The notes below the pieces were generated by a model that saw only the letters and a program-made list of their open reading frames with translations, was not told where the DNA came from and ran no database searches. From positions 1,195,001-1,259,000 of the forward strand of contig OY282378.1 of the NCBI GenBank assembly GCA_958295835.1: 64,000 nt of DNA, written 5' to 3'. A program made the position numbers and the translations under genes. Source of the stretch: an uncultured Gammaproteobacteria bacterium. Lineage in GTDB: Bacteria; Pseudomonadota; Gammaproteobacteria; HK1. This document shows positions 1 to 9,211 of this stretch, piece after piece; the first letter of the stretch is position 1; every line of letters begins with the position of its first letter.

Positions 1-2
1 TC

Positions 3-848
3 GATTATCACCGTCCGGCCGATCTCGCCGGGGCGGTACGGCTGCTCGCCGAGCACGGCGACGAGGCCCTGGTGGTCGCCGGGGGCCACAGCCTGATCCC
101 GATGATGAAACTGCGCATGGCGCAGCCCGGCCACCTGGTCGATCTCCGCGCGATCGAGTCCCTGCGCGGGGTGCGCGTCGAGGGCGGTACGGTCACCATC
201 GGCGCGATGACCACCCAGGCCGAGATGATCGCCTCCGGGCCGCTGGCCGATGCCTGCCCGATCCTGCGCGAGGCCGCGCTGCAGATCGCCGACCCGCAGA
301 TCCGCAACCTCGGCACCGTCGGGGGCAACGCCGCCAACGGGGACCCGGGCAACGACCTGCCGGCCGTCATGCTCGCCCTCGATGCGCGCTACACCCTGGA
401 AGGCGTCGGCGGGCGGCGCGAGGTCGCAGCCCGCGAATACTACGAGGGCGCGTTCGCCACCACCCGCGAGGACGGGGAGATCCTCACCGCGATCACCTTC
501 GAGGCGCCGCCGGCCGGCCACGGCTGCGCCTACGAGAAGCAGAAGCGCAAGGTCGGGGACTACGCCACCGCCGCCGCGGCGGTGATCCTGGCCCGCTCGG
601 GCGGGACCTGCACCCATGCCTCGATCGCGCTGACGAACCTCGCGGACCGGCCCCTGCTCGCGGCCGAGGCCGGCGCGGCGCTCGCCGGCGCCGCGGTCGG
701 CGAAGCGGAGATCGCCGCCGCCTGCGCCGCGGCACAGGCCATCGCCGAGCCGGTGTCGGACGGGCGCGGGAGCGCCGCGTTCCGCACGCGGTTGACCGGC
801 GTGATCGTGCGCCGCGCCATCGAGCGCGCCCTGGCGACCGCCGCCTGA
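3..848 (+). CDS. coxM: Aerobic CO dehydrogenase medium (FAD) subunit CoxM, 5' end outside window
   Basis: FAD-binding subunit of the molybdenum hydroxylase family; it passes electrons from the Fe-S subunit to the quinone pool. The frame is open to the window edge and reads [20 protein letters not shown], which is the usual N-terminus, so only a few residues are missing. Both FAD signatures are visible: AGGHSLIP near the start, and TVGGN within [18 protein letters not shown] about 100 residues in. The CO dehydrogenase FAD-binding C-terminal domain follows. The M-S-L gene order with the next two genes is typical of form I enzymes, which supports coxM over a generic xanthine dehydrogenase FAD subunit. 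Confidence 0.93.
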   Translation, partial: DYHRPADLAGAVRLLAEHGDEALVVAGGHSLIPMMKLRMAQPGHLVDLRAIESLRGVRVEGGTVTIGAMTTQAEMIASGPLADACPILREAALQIADPQIRNLGTVGGNAANGDPGNDLPAVMLALDARYTLEGVGGRREVAAREYYEGAFATTREDGEILTAITFEAPPAGHGCAYEKQKRKVGDYATAAAAVILARSGGTCTHASIALTNLADRPLLAAEAGAALAGAAVGEAEIAAACAAAQAIAEPVSDGRGSAAFRTRLTGVIVRRAIERALATAA

Positions 849-915
849 ACCGATGCTCGATCACGGTTGCTGGCGGCACTCGCACGCAATCGAAGGACAG
901 GAAGGAGAGACGCAC

Positions 916-1410
916 ATGACCCACATGCACGTCAACCTGAAGGTGAACGGGCGGGAGGTGGAGGTCCGGGCCGAGCCTCGGACCCTGCTCATCCACCTCC
1001 TGCGCGAGCACCTCGATCTGACCGGCCCGCACATCGGCTGCGATACCGGGCACTGCGGCGCCTGCACCGTGGATCTGGACGGGCGCTCGGTGAAGTCCTG
1101 CATGGTCTTCGCCGCACAGGTCCACGGCGCGGAGGTGACGACCATCGAGGGCATCGCCGGCGACGGCGGCGCCCCCCATCCGTTGCAGGAGGCGTTCCGC
1201 GAGCACCACGGGCTGCAATGCGGCTACTGCACGCCGGGAATGATCGTCCGCGCCTGGCGGCTGCTGGAGGAGAACCCGGACCCGGACGAGGAAGCGATCA
1301 GGTACGGAATCTCGGGGAACCTGTGCCGCTGCACCGGCTACCAGAACATCGTCAAGGCGATTCGCGCCGCCGCGGACGACATGAACGCGGCGAGGGAGAC
1401 GGAACAATGA
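916..1410 (+). CDS. coxS: Aerobic CO dehydrogenase small (2Fe-2S) subunit CoxS
   Basis: 164-residue electron-transfer subunit carrying two [2Fe-2S] clusters. The N-terminal plant-ferredoxin-type cluster uses Cys42, Cys47, Cys50 and Cys62. The C-terminal helical cluster uses Cys102, Cys105, Cys137 and Cys139 in the CGYC and CRC motifs. The start at 916 was chosen because an AGGAAGGAG-type ribosome site lies just upstream and the protein then begins like other CoxS. The stop overlaps the coxL start (ATGA at 1407-1410), so the two are translationally coupled. Length is normal for the family. Confidence 0.95.
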   Translation: MTHMHVNLKVNGREVEVRAEPRTLLIHLLREHLDLTGPHIGCDTGHCGACTVDLDGRSVKSCMVFAAQVHGAEVTTIEGIAGDGGAPHPLQEAFREHHGLQCGYCTPGMIVRAWRLLEENPDPDEEAIRYGISGNLCRCTGYQNIVKAIRAAADDMNAARETEQ

Positions 1411-3830
1411 GCGAACAGGCTGCCGCCACCACCGAGGAGCGCATCGAGAAGCTCCAGGGTCTCGGCTGCGCGCGCAAGCGCGTCGAGGACGCCCGCTTCA
1501 CCCAGGGCAAGGGCAACTACGTGGACGACATCAAGCTGCCGGGCATGGTGTTCGGCGACTTCGTCCGCTCCCCCTACGGGCACGCCCGCATCGAGGGCAT
1601 CGACAAGGATGCGGCGCTCGCCGCGCCCGGGGTGCTCGCGGTGCTGACCGCCGAGGATCTGAAACCCCTGAACCTGCACTACATGCCGACGCTGGCCGGG
1701 GACGTGCAGGCGGTGCTGGCCGACGAGAAGGTGCTGTTCCAGGGCCAGGAGGTGGCCTTCGTCATCGCCGAGGACCGCTACGCCGCCGCCGACGGCGTCG
1801 AGCTGGTCGAGGTGGAGTACGAGGCGCTGCCCGCCCTCACCGACGCCAACCGGGCGATGGACGAGGATGCGCCGGTGCTGCGCGAGGACATCGCGGACAA
1901 GACCGAGGGTGCCCACGGCGCGCGCCGCCACCCCAACCACATCTTCACCTGGGAGGCCGGCGACCGGGCCGCGGCCGAGCAGGCGCTGGCGAGCGCGGAG
2001 GTGGTGGCCGAGGAGCTGGTCGTCTACCAGCGGGTGCATCCCTGTCCGCTGGAGACCTGCGGCTGCGTCGCGTCGATGGACAAGGTCAACGGCAAGCTCA
2101 CCATCTGGGGCACCTTCCAGGCGCCGCACGCGGTGCGCACGGTGGCTTCGCTCATCACCAACATCCCCGAGCACAACATCCGCATCGTCTCACCGGACAT
2201 CGGCGGCGGCTTCGGGAACAAGGTCGGGGTGTATCCCGGCTACATCTGCGCCGCCGTGGCCTCGATCGTGCTCGGCCGGCCGGTGAAGTGGATCGAGGAC
2301 CGCATGGAGAACCTCTCCGCCACCGCGTTCGCGCGCGACTACCACATGAGCGGAAAGATCGCCGCGACCCGCGACGGCCGGATCACGGGACTGCACTGCC
2401 ACGTGCTCGCCGACCACGGCGCATTCGACGCCTGCGCGGACCCGACGAAGTTCCCGGCCGGCTTCTTCAACATCTGCACCGGCTCGTACGACGTCCCCAG
2501 CGCTTACGTCGAGGTGGACGGCGTCTACACCAACAAGGCCCCGGGCGGCGTCGCCTACCGCTGCTCCTTCCGGGTCACCGAGGCGTCGTACTTCATCGAG
2601 CGCATGGTCGACGTGCTCGCGCGCAAGCTCGACATGGACCCGGCCGAACTGCGCCGGCGGAACCTCATCGCCAAGGACCGGTTCCCCTACACCTCGGCGC
2701 TCGGCTGGGAGTACGACTCGGGCGACTACCACGCCGCGCTGGACAAGGCGCTGGCCGCGGTGGACTACCCGGCCCTGCGGGCCGAGCAGAAGACTGGTCG
2801 CGAGGCGTTCGAGCGCGGCGAGACCCGCACCCTGATGGGGATCGGGGTGGCGTTCTTCACCGAGATCGTCGGTGCCGGGCCGGTGAAGAACTGCGACATC
2901 CTCGGCCTCGGCATGTTCGACTCCTGCGAGATCCGCATCCATCCCACCGGCTCGGCCATCGCGCGCCTCGGCACCATCAGCCAGGGCCAGGGCCACGCCA
3001 CCACCTTCGCGCAGATCCTCGCCTCCGAGATCGGCATCCCCGCCGATCGGATCACCGTCGAGGAGGGCGACACCGACACCGCCCCCTACGGGCTCGGCAC
3101 CTACGGCTCGCGCTCGACCCCGGTGGCCGGCGCCGCCACCGCGATGGCCGGGCGGAAGATCCGGGCCAAGGCGCAGATGATCGCCGCCTACCTGCTCGAA
3201 GTGCACGAGGACGACCTCGAATGGGACGCGGACCGTTTCCAGGTCAAGGGCAACCCCGAGCGCGTGAAGACGATGGCCGAGATCGCGTTCGCCGCTTACA
3301 ACCAGGCCATCCCCGGCATCGAGCCGGGCCTCGAAGCGGTGAGCTACTACGATCCGCCCAACATGACCTACCCGTTCGGGGCCTACGTCTGCGTGGTGGA
3401 CGTGGATGTGGACACCGGGGTGACGGACGTGCGGCGCTTCTACGCCCTCGACGACTGCGGCACCCGCATCAACCCGATGATCATCGAAGGGCAGGTGCAC
3501 GGCGGCCTCACCGAGGCGCTGGCCATCGCGATGGGCCAGGAGATCGCCTACGACGAGACGGGCAACGTGTACGGCGGGAGCCTGCTCGACTTCTTCCTGC
3601 CCACCGCGGTCGAGACCCCGACCTGGGAGACCGACCACACCACCACCCCCTCGCCGCACCACCCGATCGGCGCGAAGGGGGTCGGCGAGAGCCCGAACGT
3701 GGGCGGCGTGTCGGCGTTCTCCAACGCGGTGAACGACGCCTTCGCGCACCTCGGCCTCACCCACGCGCAGATGCCGCACGACCACTGGCGGGTGTGGGAG
3801 ACCGCGGAGCGGCTGGGGCTGCACGGATGA
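1407..3830 (+). CDS. coxL: Aerobic CO dehydrogenase large (Mo/Cu) subunit CoxL, form I
   Basis: 807-residue catalytic subunit that binds the molybdopterin cytosine dinucleotide cofactor and oxidises CO to CO2. The form I signature AYRCSFR is at residues 383-389; its Cys (about 386) would carry the Cu-S-Mo cluster. The conserved active-site Glu lies at about 761 in GAKGVGE. The AYRCSFR motif separates true form I CoxL from form II (AYRGAGR) and from other xanthine dehydrogenase family members, so CO oxidation is a well-supported activity. The start overlaps the coxS stop. The accessory genes coxD and coxE follow on the same strand. Confidence 0.95.
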   Translation: MSEQAAATTEERIEKLQGLGCARKRVEDARFTQGKGNYVDDIKLPGMVFGDFVRSPYGHARIEGIDKDAALAAPGVLAVLTAEDLKPLNLHYMPTLAGDVQAVLADEKVLFQGQEVAFVIAEDRYAAADGVELVEVEYEALPALTDANRAMDEDAPVLREDIADKTEGAHGARRHPNHIFTWEAGDRAAAEQALASAEVVAEELVVYQRVHPCPLETCGCVASMDKVNGKLTIWGTFQAPHAVRTVASLITNIPEHNIRIVSPDIGGGFGNKVGVYPGYICAAVASIVLGRPVKWIEDRMENLSATAFARDYHMSGKIAATRDGRITGLHCHVLADHGAFDACADPTKFPAGFFNICTGSYDVPSAYVEVDGVYTNKAPGGVAYRCSFRVTEASYFIERMVDVLARKLDMDPAELRRRNLIAKDRFPYTSALGWEYDSGDYHAALDKALAAVDYPALRAEQKTGREAFERGETRTLMGIGVAFFTEIVGAGPVKNCDILGLGMFDSCEIRIHPTGSAIARLGTISQGQGHATTFAQILASEIGIPADRITVEEGDTDTAPYGLGTYGSRSTPVAGAATAMAGRKIRAKAQMIAAYLLEVHEDDLEWDADRFQVKGNPERVKTMAEIAFAAYNQAIPGIEPGLEAVSYYDPPNMTYPFGAYVCVVDVDVDTGVTDVRRFYALDDCGTRINPMIIEGQVHGGLTEALAIAMGQEIAYDETGNVYGGSLLDFFLPTAVETPTWETDHTTTPSPHHPIGAKGVGESPNVGGVSAFSNAVNDAFAHLGLTHAQMPHDHWRVWETAERLGLHG

Positions 3831-3837
3831 GCGGGGT

Positions 3838-3951
3838 GTGAACGGGGATCCGTTCGACCGCGGCCTCGTCTCGCAGGCCATCCTGAACGGCATGACGATT
3901 GTCACGCCCGATGCGGCGATCGCTCTCTATCCGGCGCCGATCCTCTGGTAG
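3838..3951 (+). pseudogene. C-terminal remnant of a VapC-type PIN toxin
   Basis: A 37-codon open frame beginning at a GTG reads NGDPFDRGLVSQAI, then TIVTPDAAIALYPAPILW and a stop. This is the C-terminal third of VapC-family PIN toxins: the [HN]xDPFDR motif with a catalytic acidic residue, then VTxDxAIxxYxxPxLW. The first two acidic motifs and about 90 residues are missing, and no antitoxin is nearby. It fills the gap between coxL and coxD, so it marks a past insertion or rearrangement inside the cox operon. It uses a different frame from both neighbouring genes. Confidence 0.72.
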
Positions 3952-3970
3952 ATCTCCGCCTGCCCCGGCC

Positions 3971-4861
3971 GTGAACGCGACGCACAACCCGCCCGACGAG
4001 CTTGGGCCCCGGCTCGCCGAGGCCCGTTACGTCGCCGGCGAGACCCTCGTGACGGCGCTCTCGCTCGCCCTCGATCTCGGACGTCCGCTGCTGCTGGAAG
4101 GCGAGGCCGGGGTCGGCAAGACCGAGGTCGCCAAGGCGCTCGCCGCCGCGCTCGACACCCGGCTCATCCGCTTGCAGTGCTACGAGGGGCTGGACGCGAC
4201 CACCGCCATCTACGAGTGGAACTACCAGCGCCAGTTGCTGGCCATCAAGGCGAGCGAGCGCGAGAACGTGAGCGCGGCGGAGGCCGAGGCGCACGTCTTC
4301 TCCGAACGCTACCTGCTGCGCCGCCCGCTGCTCGAAGCGATCGGCGAGCCACGCCCGTGCGTGCTGCTGATCGACGAGATCGACCGTGCCGACGAGGAGT
4401 TCGAAGCCTACCTCCTCGAAGTGCTCTCGGACTTCCAGATCACCGTGCCCGAGATCGGGACCATCACCGCCACCTCCATACCGCACGTCATCCTGACCTC
4501 CAACGGCACCCGCGAGCTGTCCGATGCGCTGCGCCGGCGCTGCCTGTACTGCTACGTCGAGTTCCCGTCGATGGAGCGCGAGCTGGCGATCCTGCGCCGG
4601 CGCCTGCCCGGTATCGAGCCTGCCCTCGCCGCGCAGATCGCACGCTTCGTGCGCAGCCTGCGGGAGGAGGACCTGGAGAAGCGCCCCGGGGTGGCCGAGA
4701 CCCTCGACTGGGCCGGCGCGCTCATGGGTCTCGGCATCGAAACGCTGCAGCCGGATTCGAAGCGCCTGCATGCCACCCTCATCTGCCTGCTCAAGACCGA
4801 GGCGGATCTCAAGTCGGTGACGCCCGAGGTGTTCGGGCGTCTGGCCGGGCGCGCGGCGTGA
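3971..4861 (+). CDS. coxD: CoxD-type MoxR AAA+ ATPase
   Basis: 296-residue AAA+ ATPase of the MoxR/CoxD family. CoxD is needed for maturation of the Cu-S-Mo active site of CO dehydrogenase. Walker A is GEAGVGKT (residues 44-51), Walker B is VLLIDEID near residue 133, and a sensor-1 Asn sits in LTSNGTRELS. The frame extends upstream to 3899, but that part is arginine-rich and overlaps the VapC remnant, so the GTG at 3971 is preferred. The stop overlaps the coxE start (GTGA at 4858-4861). Confidence 0.88.
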   Translation: MNATHNPPDELGPRLAEARYVAGETLVTALSLALDLGRPLLLEGEAGVGKTEVAKALAAALDTRLIRLQCYEGLDATTAIYEWNYQRQLLAIKASERENVSAAEAEAHVFSERYLLRRPLLEAIGEPRPCVLLIDEIDRADEEFEAYLLEVLSDFQITVPEIGTITATSIPHVILTSNGTRELSDALRRRCLYCYVEFPSMERELAILRRRLPGIEPALAAQIARFVRSLREEDLEKRPGVAETLDWAGALMGLGIETLQPDSKRLHATLICLLKTEADLKSVTPEVFGRLAGRAA

Positions 4862-6078
4862 GCGCGGGGGGCGTGAGCGCGACCGGCGCCCCGTCCACCG
4901 ACACGCCGCTGGCGGCCCGGGTCGCCGGGTTCGTCGCCCACCTGCGCCACAACGGGATCGAGGCCGGACCGGCGGAGACCGATGCGGCGTTGCGCGTGCT
5001 CGCGCGCGGTGCGGCCCCGACCCTCGACGAGGCCCGCCGGCGGCTGAAGATCCTGCTCACCGGACGCCGCGGCGAATGGCAGCGATTCGACGACCTGTTC
5101 GAAGCCTACTGGCTCGCCCGAGGGCGGGTACGCACGCGCCCGGCGTCCACCGCACGGGTTCCGGCCGGAACGCCCTCGCGGGCCACGTCGAACCTGTGGG
5201 GCGAGCGCGCCGGCGAGGCCGCCGCGGACCGATCGCTTCACCCGGGGGCCGCCGGCGTCGACACCGTCGACGGAAAGGGAGAGGCGGGCAGGAACACGCT
5301 GGCTTCGCGCGCGGCGTCAGCGCGACATGCAATCGGACGCACGGACCTGCGGCACGTGGTCGATCCGGAAGAGATGAAGCTCGCCACGGAAGTCGCCTGC
5401 CGCCTCGCACGGGCGCTGCGCTACCGGTTGTCGCGGCGCCGTCGCATCGCCCCGCGTGGCGCGCGGATCGACCTTCGGCGCACCATCCGGCGCAGCCTCG
5501 CCCACGGCGGCGAGCCCTTCACCCTGATACGCCGCCGGCGCCCTGAGCGTCCGGTGCGCATCGTGCTGCTGCTCGACGTGTCGGGCTCCATGCAGCCCTA
5601 CGCACGCTATCTGCTGCAGTTCGTACGCGGCCTCGTCGTGGGGTGGGACCAGGCCGACGCCTACCTGTTCCATACCCGGCTCGTGCGCATCACCGACGTA
5701 CTGCGCGAGAAGGATGCCCTGCTCGCGATGAGCCGCCTCGCCCTGATGGCCGAGGGATTCGGCGGCGGCACCCGGATGAGCGAGTGCCTGCACACGTTCA
5801 ACGACCACTACGCCAGGCGCGCCCTCGATTCGCGCAGCGTGTTCGTGATGATCAGCGACGGCTACGACACCGGCGAGCCGGACGCCTGCGTCGAACAGAT
5901 GATCCGGCTCCGGCGGCGGGCGCGGCGCGTGGTATGGCTGAACCCGATGCTCGGATGGGCGCGCTACGAGCCGTTGACACGTACCATGCGCGCGGTGCTC
6001 GCGTACGTCGATCACTTCGCGCCGGCGCACAGCCTCGATGCGCTGGCGGCGTTGGAGCCCGAGTTGCGGGCGTTGTGA
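4858..6078 (+). CDS. coxE: CoxE-type VWA domain protein
   Basis: 406-residue partner of CoxD with a C-terminal von Willebrand A domain. The MIDAS motif DVSGS is at residues 240-244, followed by GGGTR and SDGYDTG. CoxE and the MoxR ATPase act together in assembling the Cu-containing active site. The GTG start overlaps the coxD stop. Residues of about 85-155 are a variable Ala/Arg/Gly-rich linker. coxF and coxG, which often follow, are absent: the next gene is an unrelated dehydrogenase more than 200 bp away. Confidence 0.87.
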   Translation: MSAGGVSATGAPSTDTPLAARVAGFVAHLRHNGIEAGPAETDAALRVLARGAAPTLDEARRRLKILLTGRRGEWQRFDDLFEAYWLARGRVRTRPASTARVPAGTPSRATSNLWGERAGEAAADRSLHPGAAGVDTVDGKGEAGRNTLASRAASARHAIGRTDLRHVVDPEEMKLATEVACRLARALRYRLSRRRRIAPRGARIDLRRTIRRSLAHGGEPFTLIRRRRPERPVRIVLLLDVSGSMQPYARYLLQFVRGLVVGWDQADAYLFHTRLVRITDVLREKDALLAMSRLALMAEGFGGGTRMSECLHTFNDHYARRALDSRSVFVMISDGYDTGEPDACVEQMIRLRRRARRVVWLNPMLGWARYEPLTRTMRAVLAYVDHFAPAHSLDALAALEPELRAL

Positions 6079-6116
6079 ATGCGCCATGGCTCTTCGCGGC
6101 GCCGGGGAGACGACAG

Positions 6117-6225
6117 ATCGAACAATCCGTCGGGGCCGTAGCGACGGCGTATGGATGTCTCGCAAGCGACATGCACCGTCACGACGACAGCTCGAACAAC
6201 CCATCGGGGGACTGTCGCGACGCCT
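6117..6225 (+). repeat. Imperfect direct repeat pair in the coxE-dehydrogenase gap
   Basis: Two roughly 32-bp segments (about 6118-6150 and 6191-6222) share the frame TCGAACAA-YCC-RTCGGGG followed by GCGACG. They lie in the 219-bp gap after coxE, upstream of a divergent-looking new transcription unit. They may be tandem operator or attenuator copies; nothing further is visible. Confidence 0.35.
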
Positions 6226-6297
6226 GGCGCAACGTCCGGCCCGGTTGTTACGGGCAGGCCGGGAGCATTCTCGAAGACCGACGAGGAGAACCAGCCA

Positions 6298-7263
6298 ATG
6301 AACCTGCCTGAACCGTCATCCGTCCAGTGCGCCGGGGTCATCGGCACCGGCACCATCGGGGCATCATGGGCCGCGTACTTTCTCGCGCGCGGCATGGACG
6401 TGCAGGCGTGGGACCCGGCGCCCGGCGCCGAGAAGGCGTTGCGGGAATTCGTCGCCGGCGCATGGCCGGCGCTCGACGGGCTCGGCGCGGTCGCGGATGA
6501 TGCGAGTGCCGAGCGCCTGAGCTTCCACGCTGGTCCCGCCGCGGCCGTCGCCGGCGCCGGATTCGTGCAGGAAAGCGCTCCGGAGAAGCTCGACCTGAAG
6601 CGGACGCTGTACGCGGAGATCGATGCCGCGCTGCCGGACGATGTCGTCATGGCCAGCTCGACTTCGGGCCTGCTCATGTCGGAGCTCCAGGCAGGGTTCT
6701 CGAACGCGGCGCGCTTCGTGGTGGGGCATCCGTTCAACCCGCCGCACCTCATTCCCCTCGTCGAGGTGGTGGGCGGAGCGAACACCGGCGAGGGCGTCGT
6801 CGACTGGGCCATCGACTTCTACAACGCGCACGGAAAGAAGGCGATCCGCCTCAACCACGAAGCGCCGGGGCACCTCGTGAACCGCTTGCAGGTCGCGCTG
6901 TGGCGCGAGGCGATGGATGCGGTGCTCACCGGGCTCGCGAGCGTCGAGGATGTCGACGCCGCCCTCAAGTACGGCCCCGGTCTGCGCCTCGCGGTGATGG
7001 GTCCGTTCGAGCTGTGCCACCTCGCGGGCGGGCCGGAGGGGTTCTCCAACTTCCTCGACCACTTCGGCGACGCGCTCCAGCACTGGATGGACGACATGCG
7101 GCCGGTCGAGCTCACGCCGGAGGTGCGCGAGAAGCTGAAGGCGGCCGTCGCCGGTGCCCTCGGCGGGCGCGAATTCGCCTCCATCGCGGGCGAACGCGAC
7201 ACCCTGTTGCTGCCGGTGTTGAGCACCCTCGCGCGCCTCCGGCGCGAGCACGGGCTCGGCTGA
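6298..7263 (+). CDS. L-carnitine dehydrogenase-like / 3-hydroxyacyl-CoA dehydrogenase family protein
   Basis: 321-residue NAD-dependent dehydrogenase of the 3-hydroxyacyl-CoA dehydrogenase family. A Rossmann motif GTGTIG is at residues 16-21. The HPFNPP segment (about residue 145) carries the family's catalytic-region His/Asn pattern, and a helical C-terminal domain follows. Stand-alone proteins of this length, without an enoyl-CoA hydratase part, are often L-carnitine 3-dehydrogenases, hence the call; the substrate is not proven. The start at 6298 has GAGGAG about 8 bases upstream. It appears monocistronic. Confidence 0.8.
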   Translation: MNLPEPSSVQCAGVIGTGTIGASWAAYFLARGMDVQAWDPAPGAEKALREFVAGAWPALDGLGAVADDASAERLSFHAGPAAAVAGAGFVQESAPEKLDLKRTLYAEIDAALPDDVVMASSTSGLLMSELQAGFSNAARFVVGHPFNPPHLIPLVEVVGGANTGEGVVDWAIDFYNAHGKKAIRLNHEAPGHLVNRLQVALWREAMDAVLTGLASVEDVDAALKYGPGLRLAVMGPFELCHLAGGPEGFSNFLDHFGDALQHWMDDMRPVELTPEVREKLKAAVAGALGGREFASIAGERDTLLLPVLSTLARLRREHGLG

Positions 7264-7500
7264 GGCCGGGGAGCGCCCGGGGCCGGGAACCGAGGCGCAG
7301 ACAGGATGCCCGACCCGGGATGCTGCCGTGTCAAGCCTGCGGGGAAGCGTCCGGAACCGGGGAACGCAAGCACGGACGTAGAGACGGCGGCGCGAGAGAT
7401 CGGGGGAAGCGTCGGTTTACAAGAGCGCTGCCGCGTGGCCCGGCGACGGAGCGGCCTGACTACCGGCCTCGATGGCCCCGGCGTAGACTTTCCTCCCTCC

Positions 7501-7547
7501 GAACCGCTGAACCGCTGAACCGCTGAACCGCTGAACCGCTGAACCGC
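7501..7547. repeat. (GAACCGCT)n 8-bp tandem repeat
   Basis: Five perfect tandem copies of GAACCGCT (7501-7540) and a seven-base partial copy end 14 bp before the ATG of the ATPase gene at 7562. An octanucleotide array in a leader or promoter is a classical slipped-strand substrate. The rest of the 298-bp gap (7264-7500) shows no gene. Confidence 0.9.
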
Positions 7548-7561
7548 GCAAAGAGTCCGAC

Positions 7562-9211
7562 ATGACCACATCATCCGACAGACAAAATCCTGGCGAAAAG
7601 GGCCATATCGAACGCCGCCGGGCGCGGGGTTCCGCGAAGGCCACGTCATCCGGCAGAAAAGATCCTGTGCTTTCGGTGGCCGATTTCGGGCCGATCGTCG
7701 AGGCGACCGTCGATCTGCGGCCGCTGACCGTCTTCGTCGGCCCCAGCAATACGGGAAAGTCGTATCTCGCCATCCTGATCTATGCGCTGCATCGTTTCTT
7801 TGGAGATCGTCGGGATGCCGGGCCGTGGGGAAGGAGGCTGCCGCCGCTTCATCGTCCTCAACGGCATGGAGCCATCGAGAAGATATCGAATTTGTCGAAG
7901 GCGGAGATCGACGCCGTGTTCCGGTGGGCGGAAGAGATGTCCAGCAAAGCGGCCGGCGTTGAATCGCCGGAGAATGAAATCGATCCGATATTGCCGGAAC
8001 GAGTCGCCGGCTTGGTCCGTCCGATTCTCAATGCTGTCGATGGTGCAGGAAGCGTATTCGACGGAGAGATCACGAGATGTTTCAGTGTCGAAAAGCCAGG
8101 AGACTTGATTCGTCGGCCGAACAGCACGAACGCCCGGATCACTCTGCGCAGGTATGTACCGGAAGCATCCGGACGCAGTCCGCCGTTCGAGTACGAATTT
8201 ACGATGACAAGAAGAGGATCTCGACTTGTTTCGTCGATTTCTGCCGAGACTCCTCTGCGGATCGAATCGGCAGATCGAAAATTTCTAACGCGATTTCCAT
8301 ACATGGTAAAACCATCACTTCATTCTGAAGATGATGACGACCGTGGCTTCTTCACAAGAAGATTGATCACCACACTTGCAGACCTGCTCCTCCCCTACAC
8401 AGTGGGTCCGGTAAGCAGCCCCATCCATTACCTTCCCGCGGACCGCACGGGCGTGATGCACGCGCATCGAGTGGTCGTCAGCTCCCTGATCGGCCGCGCA
8501 TCACGCGCGGGGCTTCGCCATGATGCACCGCTGCCGGTGCTCTCCGGAGTTCTCGCCGATTTTCTGGGACAACTCATCGAACTGGGCGATATACCCAGAC
8601 GGCGTAGCAACCTCAACAGCACCCTTGCCAAGCGTCTCGAAGCCGAAATCCTGGGCGGCGCGGTTCGAAGCGAACGGTCGGAAACCGGCTACCCCTCGTT
8701 CTATTACCGGCCAGATGGATGGAAGGGCGATTTACCGTTGATGAATACGTCGTCGATGGTTTCGGAGCTCGCTCCGGTGGTGCTCTATCTGCGTCACGTC
8801 GTTCAACACGGCGACGTCCTGATCATCGAAGAGCCCGAATCCCACCTGCACCCGGCCATGCAGGTGGCCTTCACGCGACTGCTGGCGGCAGCCGTGCGTG
8901 TCGGGGTCCGGATCATCGTCACCACCCACAGTGAGTGGGTACTGGAGGCGCTGGCCAACCTCGTGCGCTTGTCGGGAGTGCCCAAGGGCAAGAGAGAGGG
9001 TATCGACGATTCAGACCTTGCGCTCACCCCGGATGAAGTCGGTGCATGGTTGTTCAAGCCGAAGCAACGTCCCAAAGGCTCGGTCGTGGAGGAAATACCC
9101 CTCGACATGGAATCCGGCACGTTTCCGGCCGGTTATGGCGAGATCACCGAATCCCTCTATAACGATTGGGCGAGGATTTCCAGTCGAATCATAGAGGGGC
9201 GGAGCCGATGA
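7562..9211 (+). CDS. AAA family (SMC/OLD-like) ATPase, probable defence ATPase
   Basis: 549-residue ABC-type AAA ATPase of the AAA_15/AAA_21 kind. Walker A is GPSNTGKS (residues 60-67) in a typical 'FGPI...LTVFVGPSNTGKS' opening. Near the C-terminus are Walker B with LIIEEPESHLHP (about 421) and the H-loop VTTHSEW (about 455). No TOPRIM domain is fused. The central region (7.9-8.4 kb) is clearly less GC-rich than its surroundings, suggesting transfer. The stop overlaps the next gene (ATGA), so the two form a unit. Such ATPases commonly power two-gene anti-phage systems; that role is inference. The first 36 residues look like an extension and contain an imperfect direct repeat (about 7565-7592 and 7639-7665). 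Confidence 0.82.
   Translation: MTTSSDRQNPGEKGHIERRRARGSAKATSSGRKDPVLSVADFGPIVEATVDLRPLTVFVGPSNTGKSYLAILIYALHRFFGDRRDAGPWGRRLPPLHRPQRHGAIEKISNLSKAEIDAVFRWAEEMSSKAAGVESPENEIDPILPERVAGLVRPILNAVDGAGSVFDGEITRCFSVEKPGDLIRRPNSTNARITLRRYVPEASGRSPPFEYEFTMTRRGSRLVSSISAETPLRIESADRKFLTRFPYMVKPSLHSEDDDDRGFFTRRLITTLADLLLPYTVGPVSSPIHYLPADRTGVMHAHRVVVSSLIGRASRAGLRHDAPLPVLSGVLADFLGQLIELGDIPRRRSNLNSTLAKRLEAEILGGAVRSERSETGYPSFYYRPDGWKGDLPLMNTSSMVSELAPVVLYLRHVVQHGDVLIIEEPESHLHPAMQVAFTRLLAAAVRVGVRIIVTTHSEWVLEALANLVRLSGVPKGKREGIDDSDLALTPDEVGAWLFKPKQRPKGSVVEEIPLDMESGTFPAGYGEITESLYNDWARISSRIIEGRSR

Noticed and set aside
2190..3905. 571-codon open frame on the minus strand opposite coxL
   Set aside because: It is antisense to a strongly conserved gene, His/Val/Asp-rich without domain patterns, and explained by GC-rich third-position bias.
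7264..7500. Possible small genes in the gap before the ATPase
   Set aside because: Short frames here are Arg/Gly-rich and lack ribosome sites; only the tandem repeat at its end is supported.
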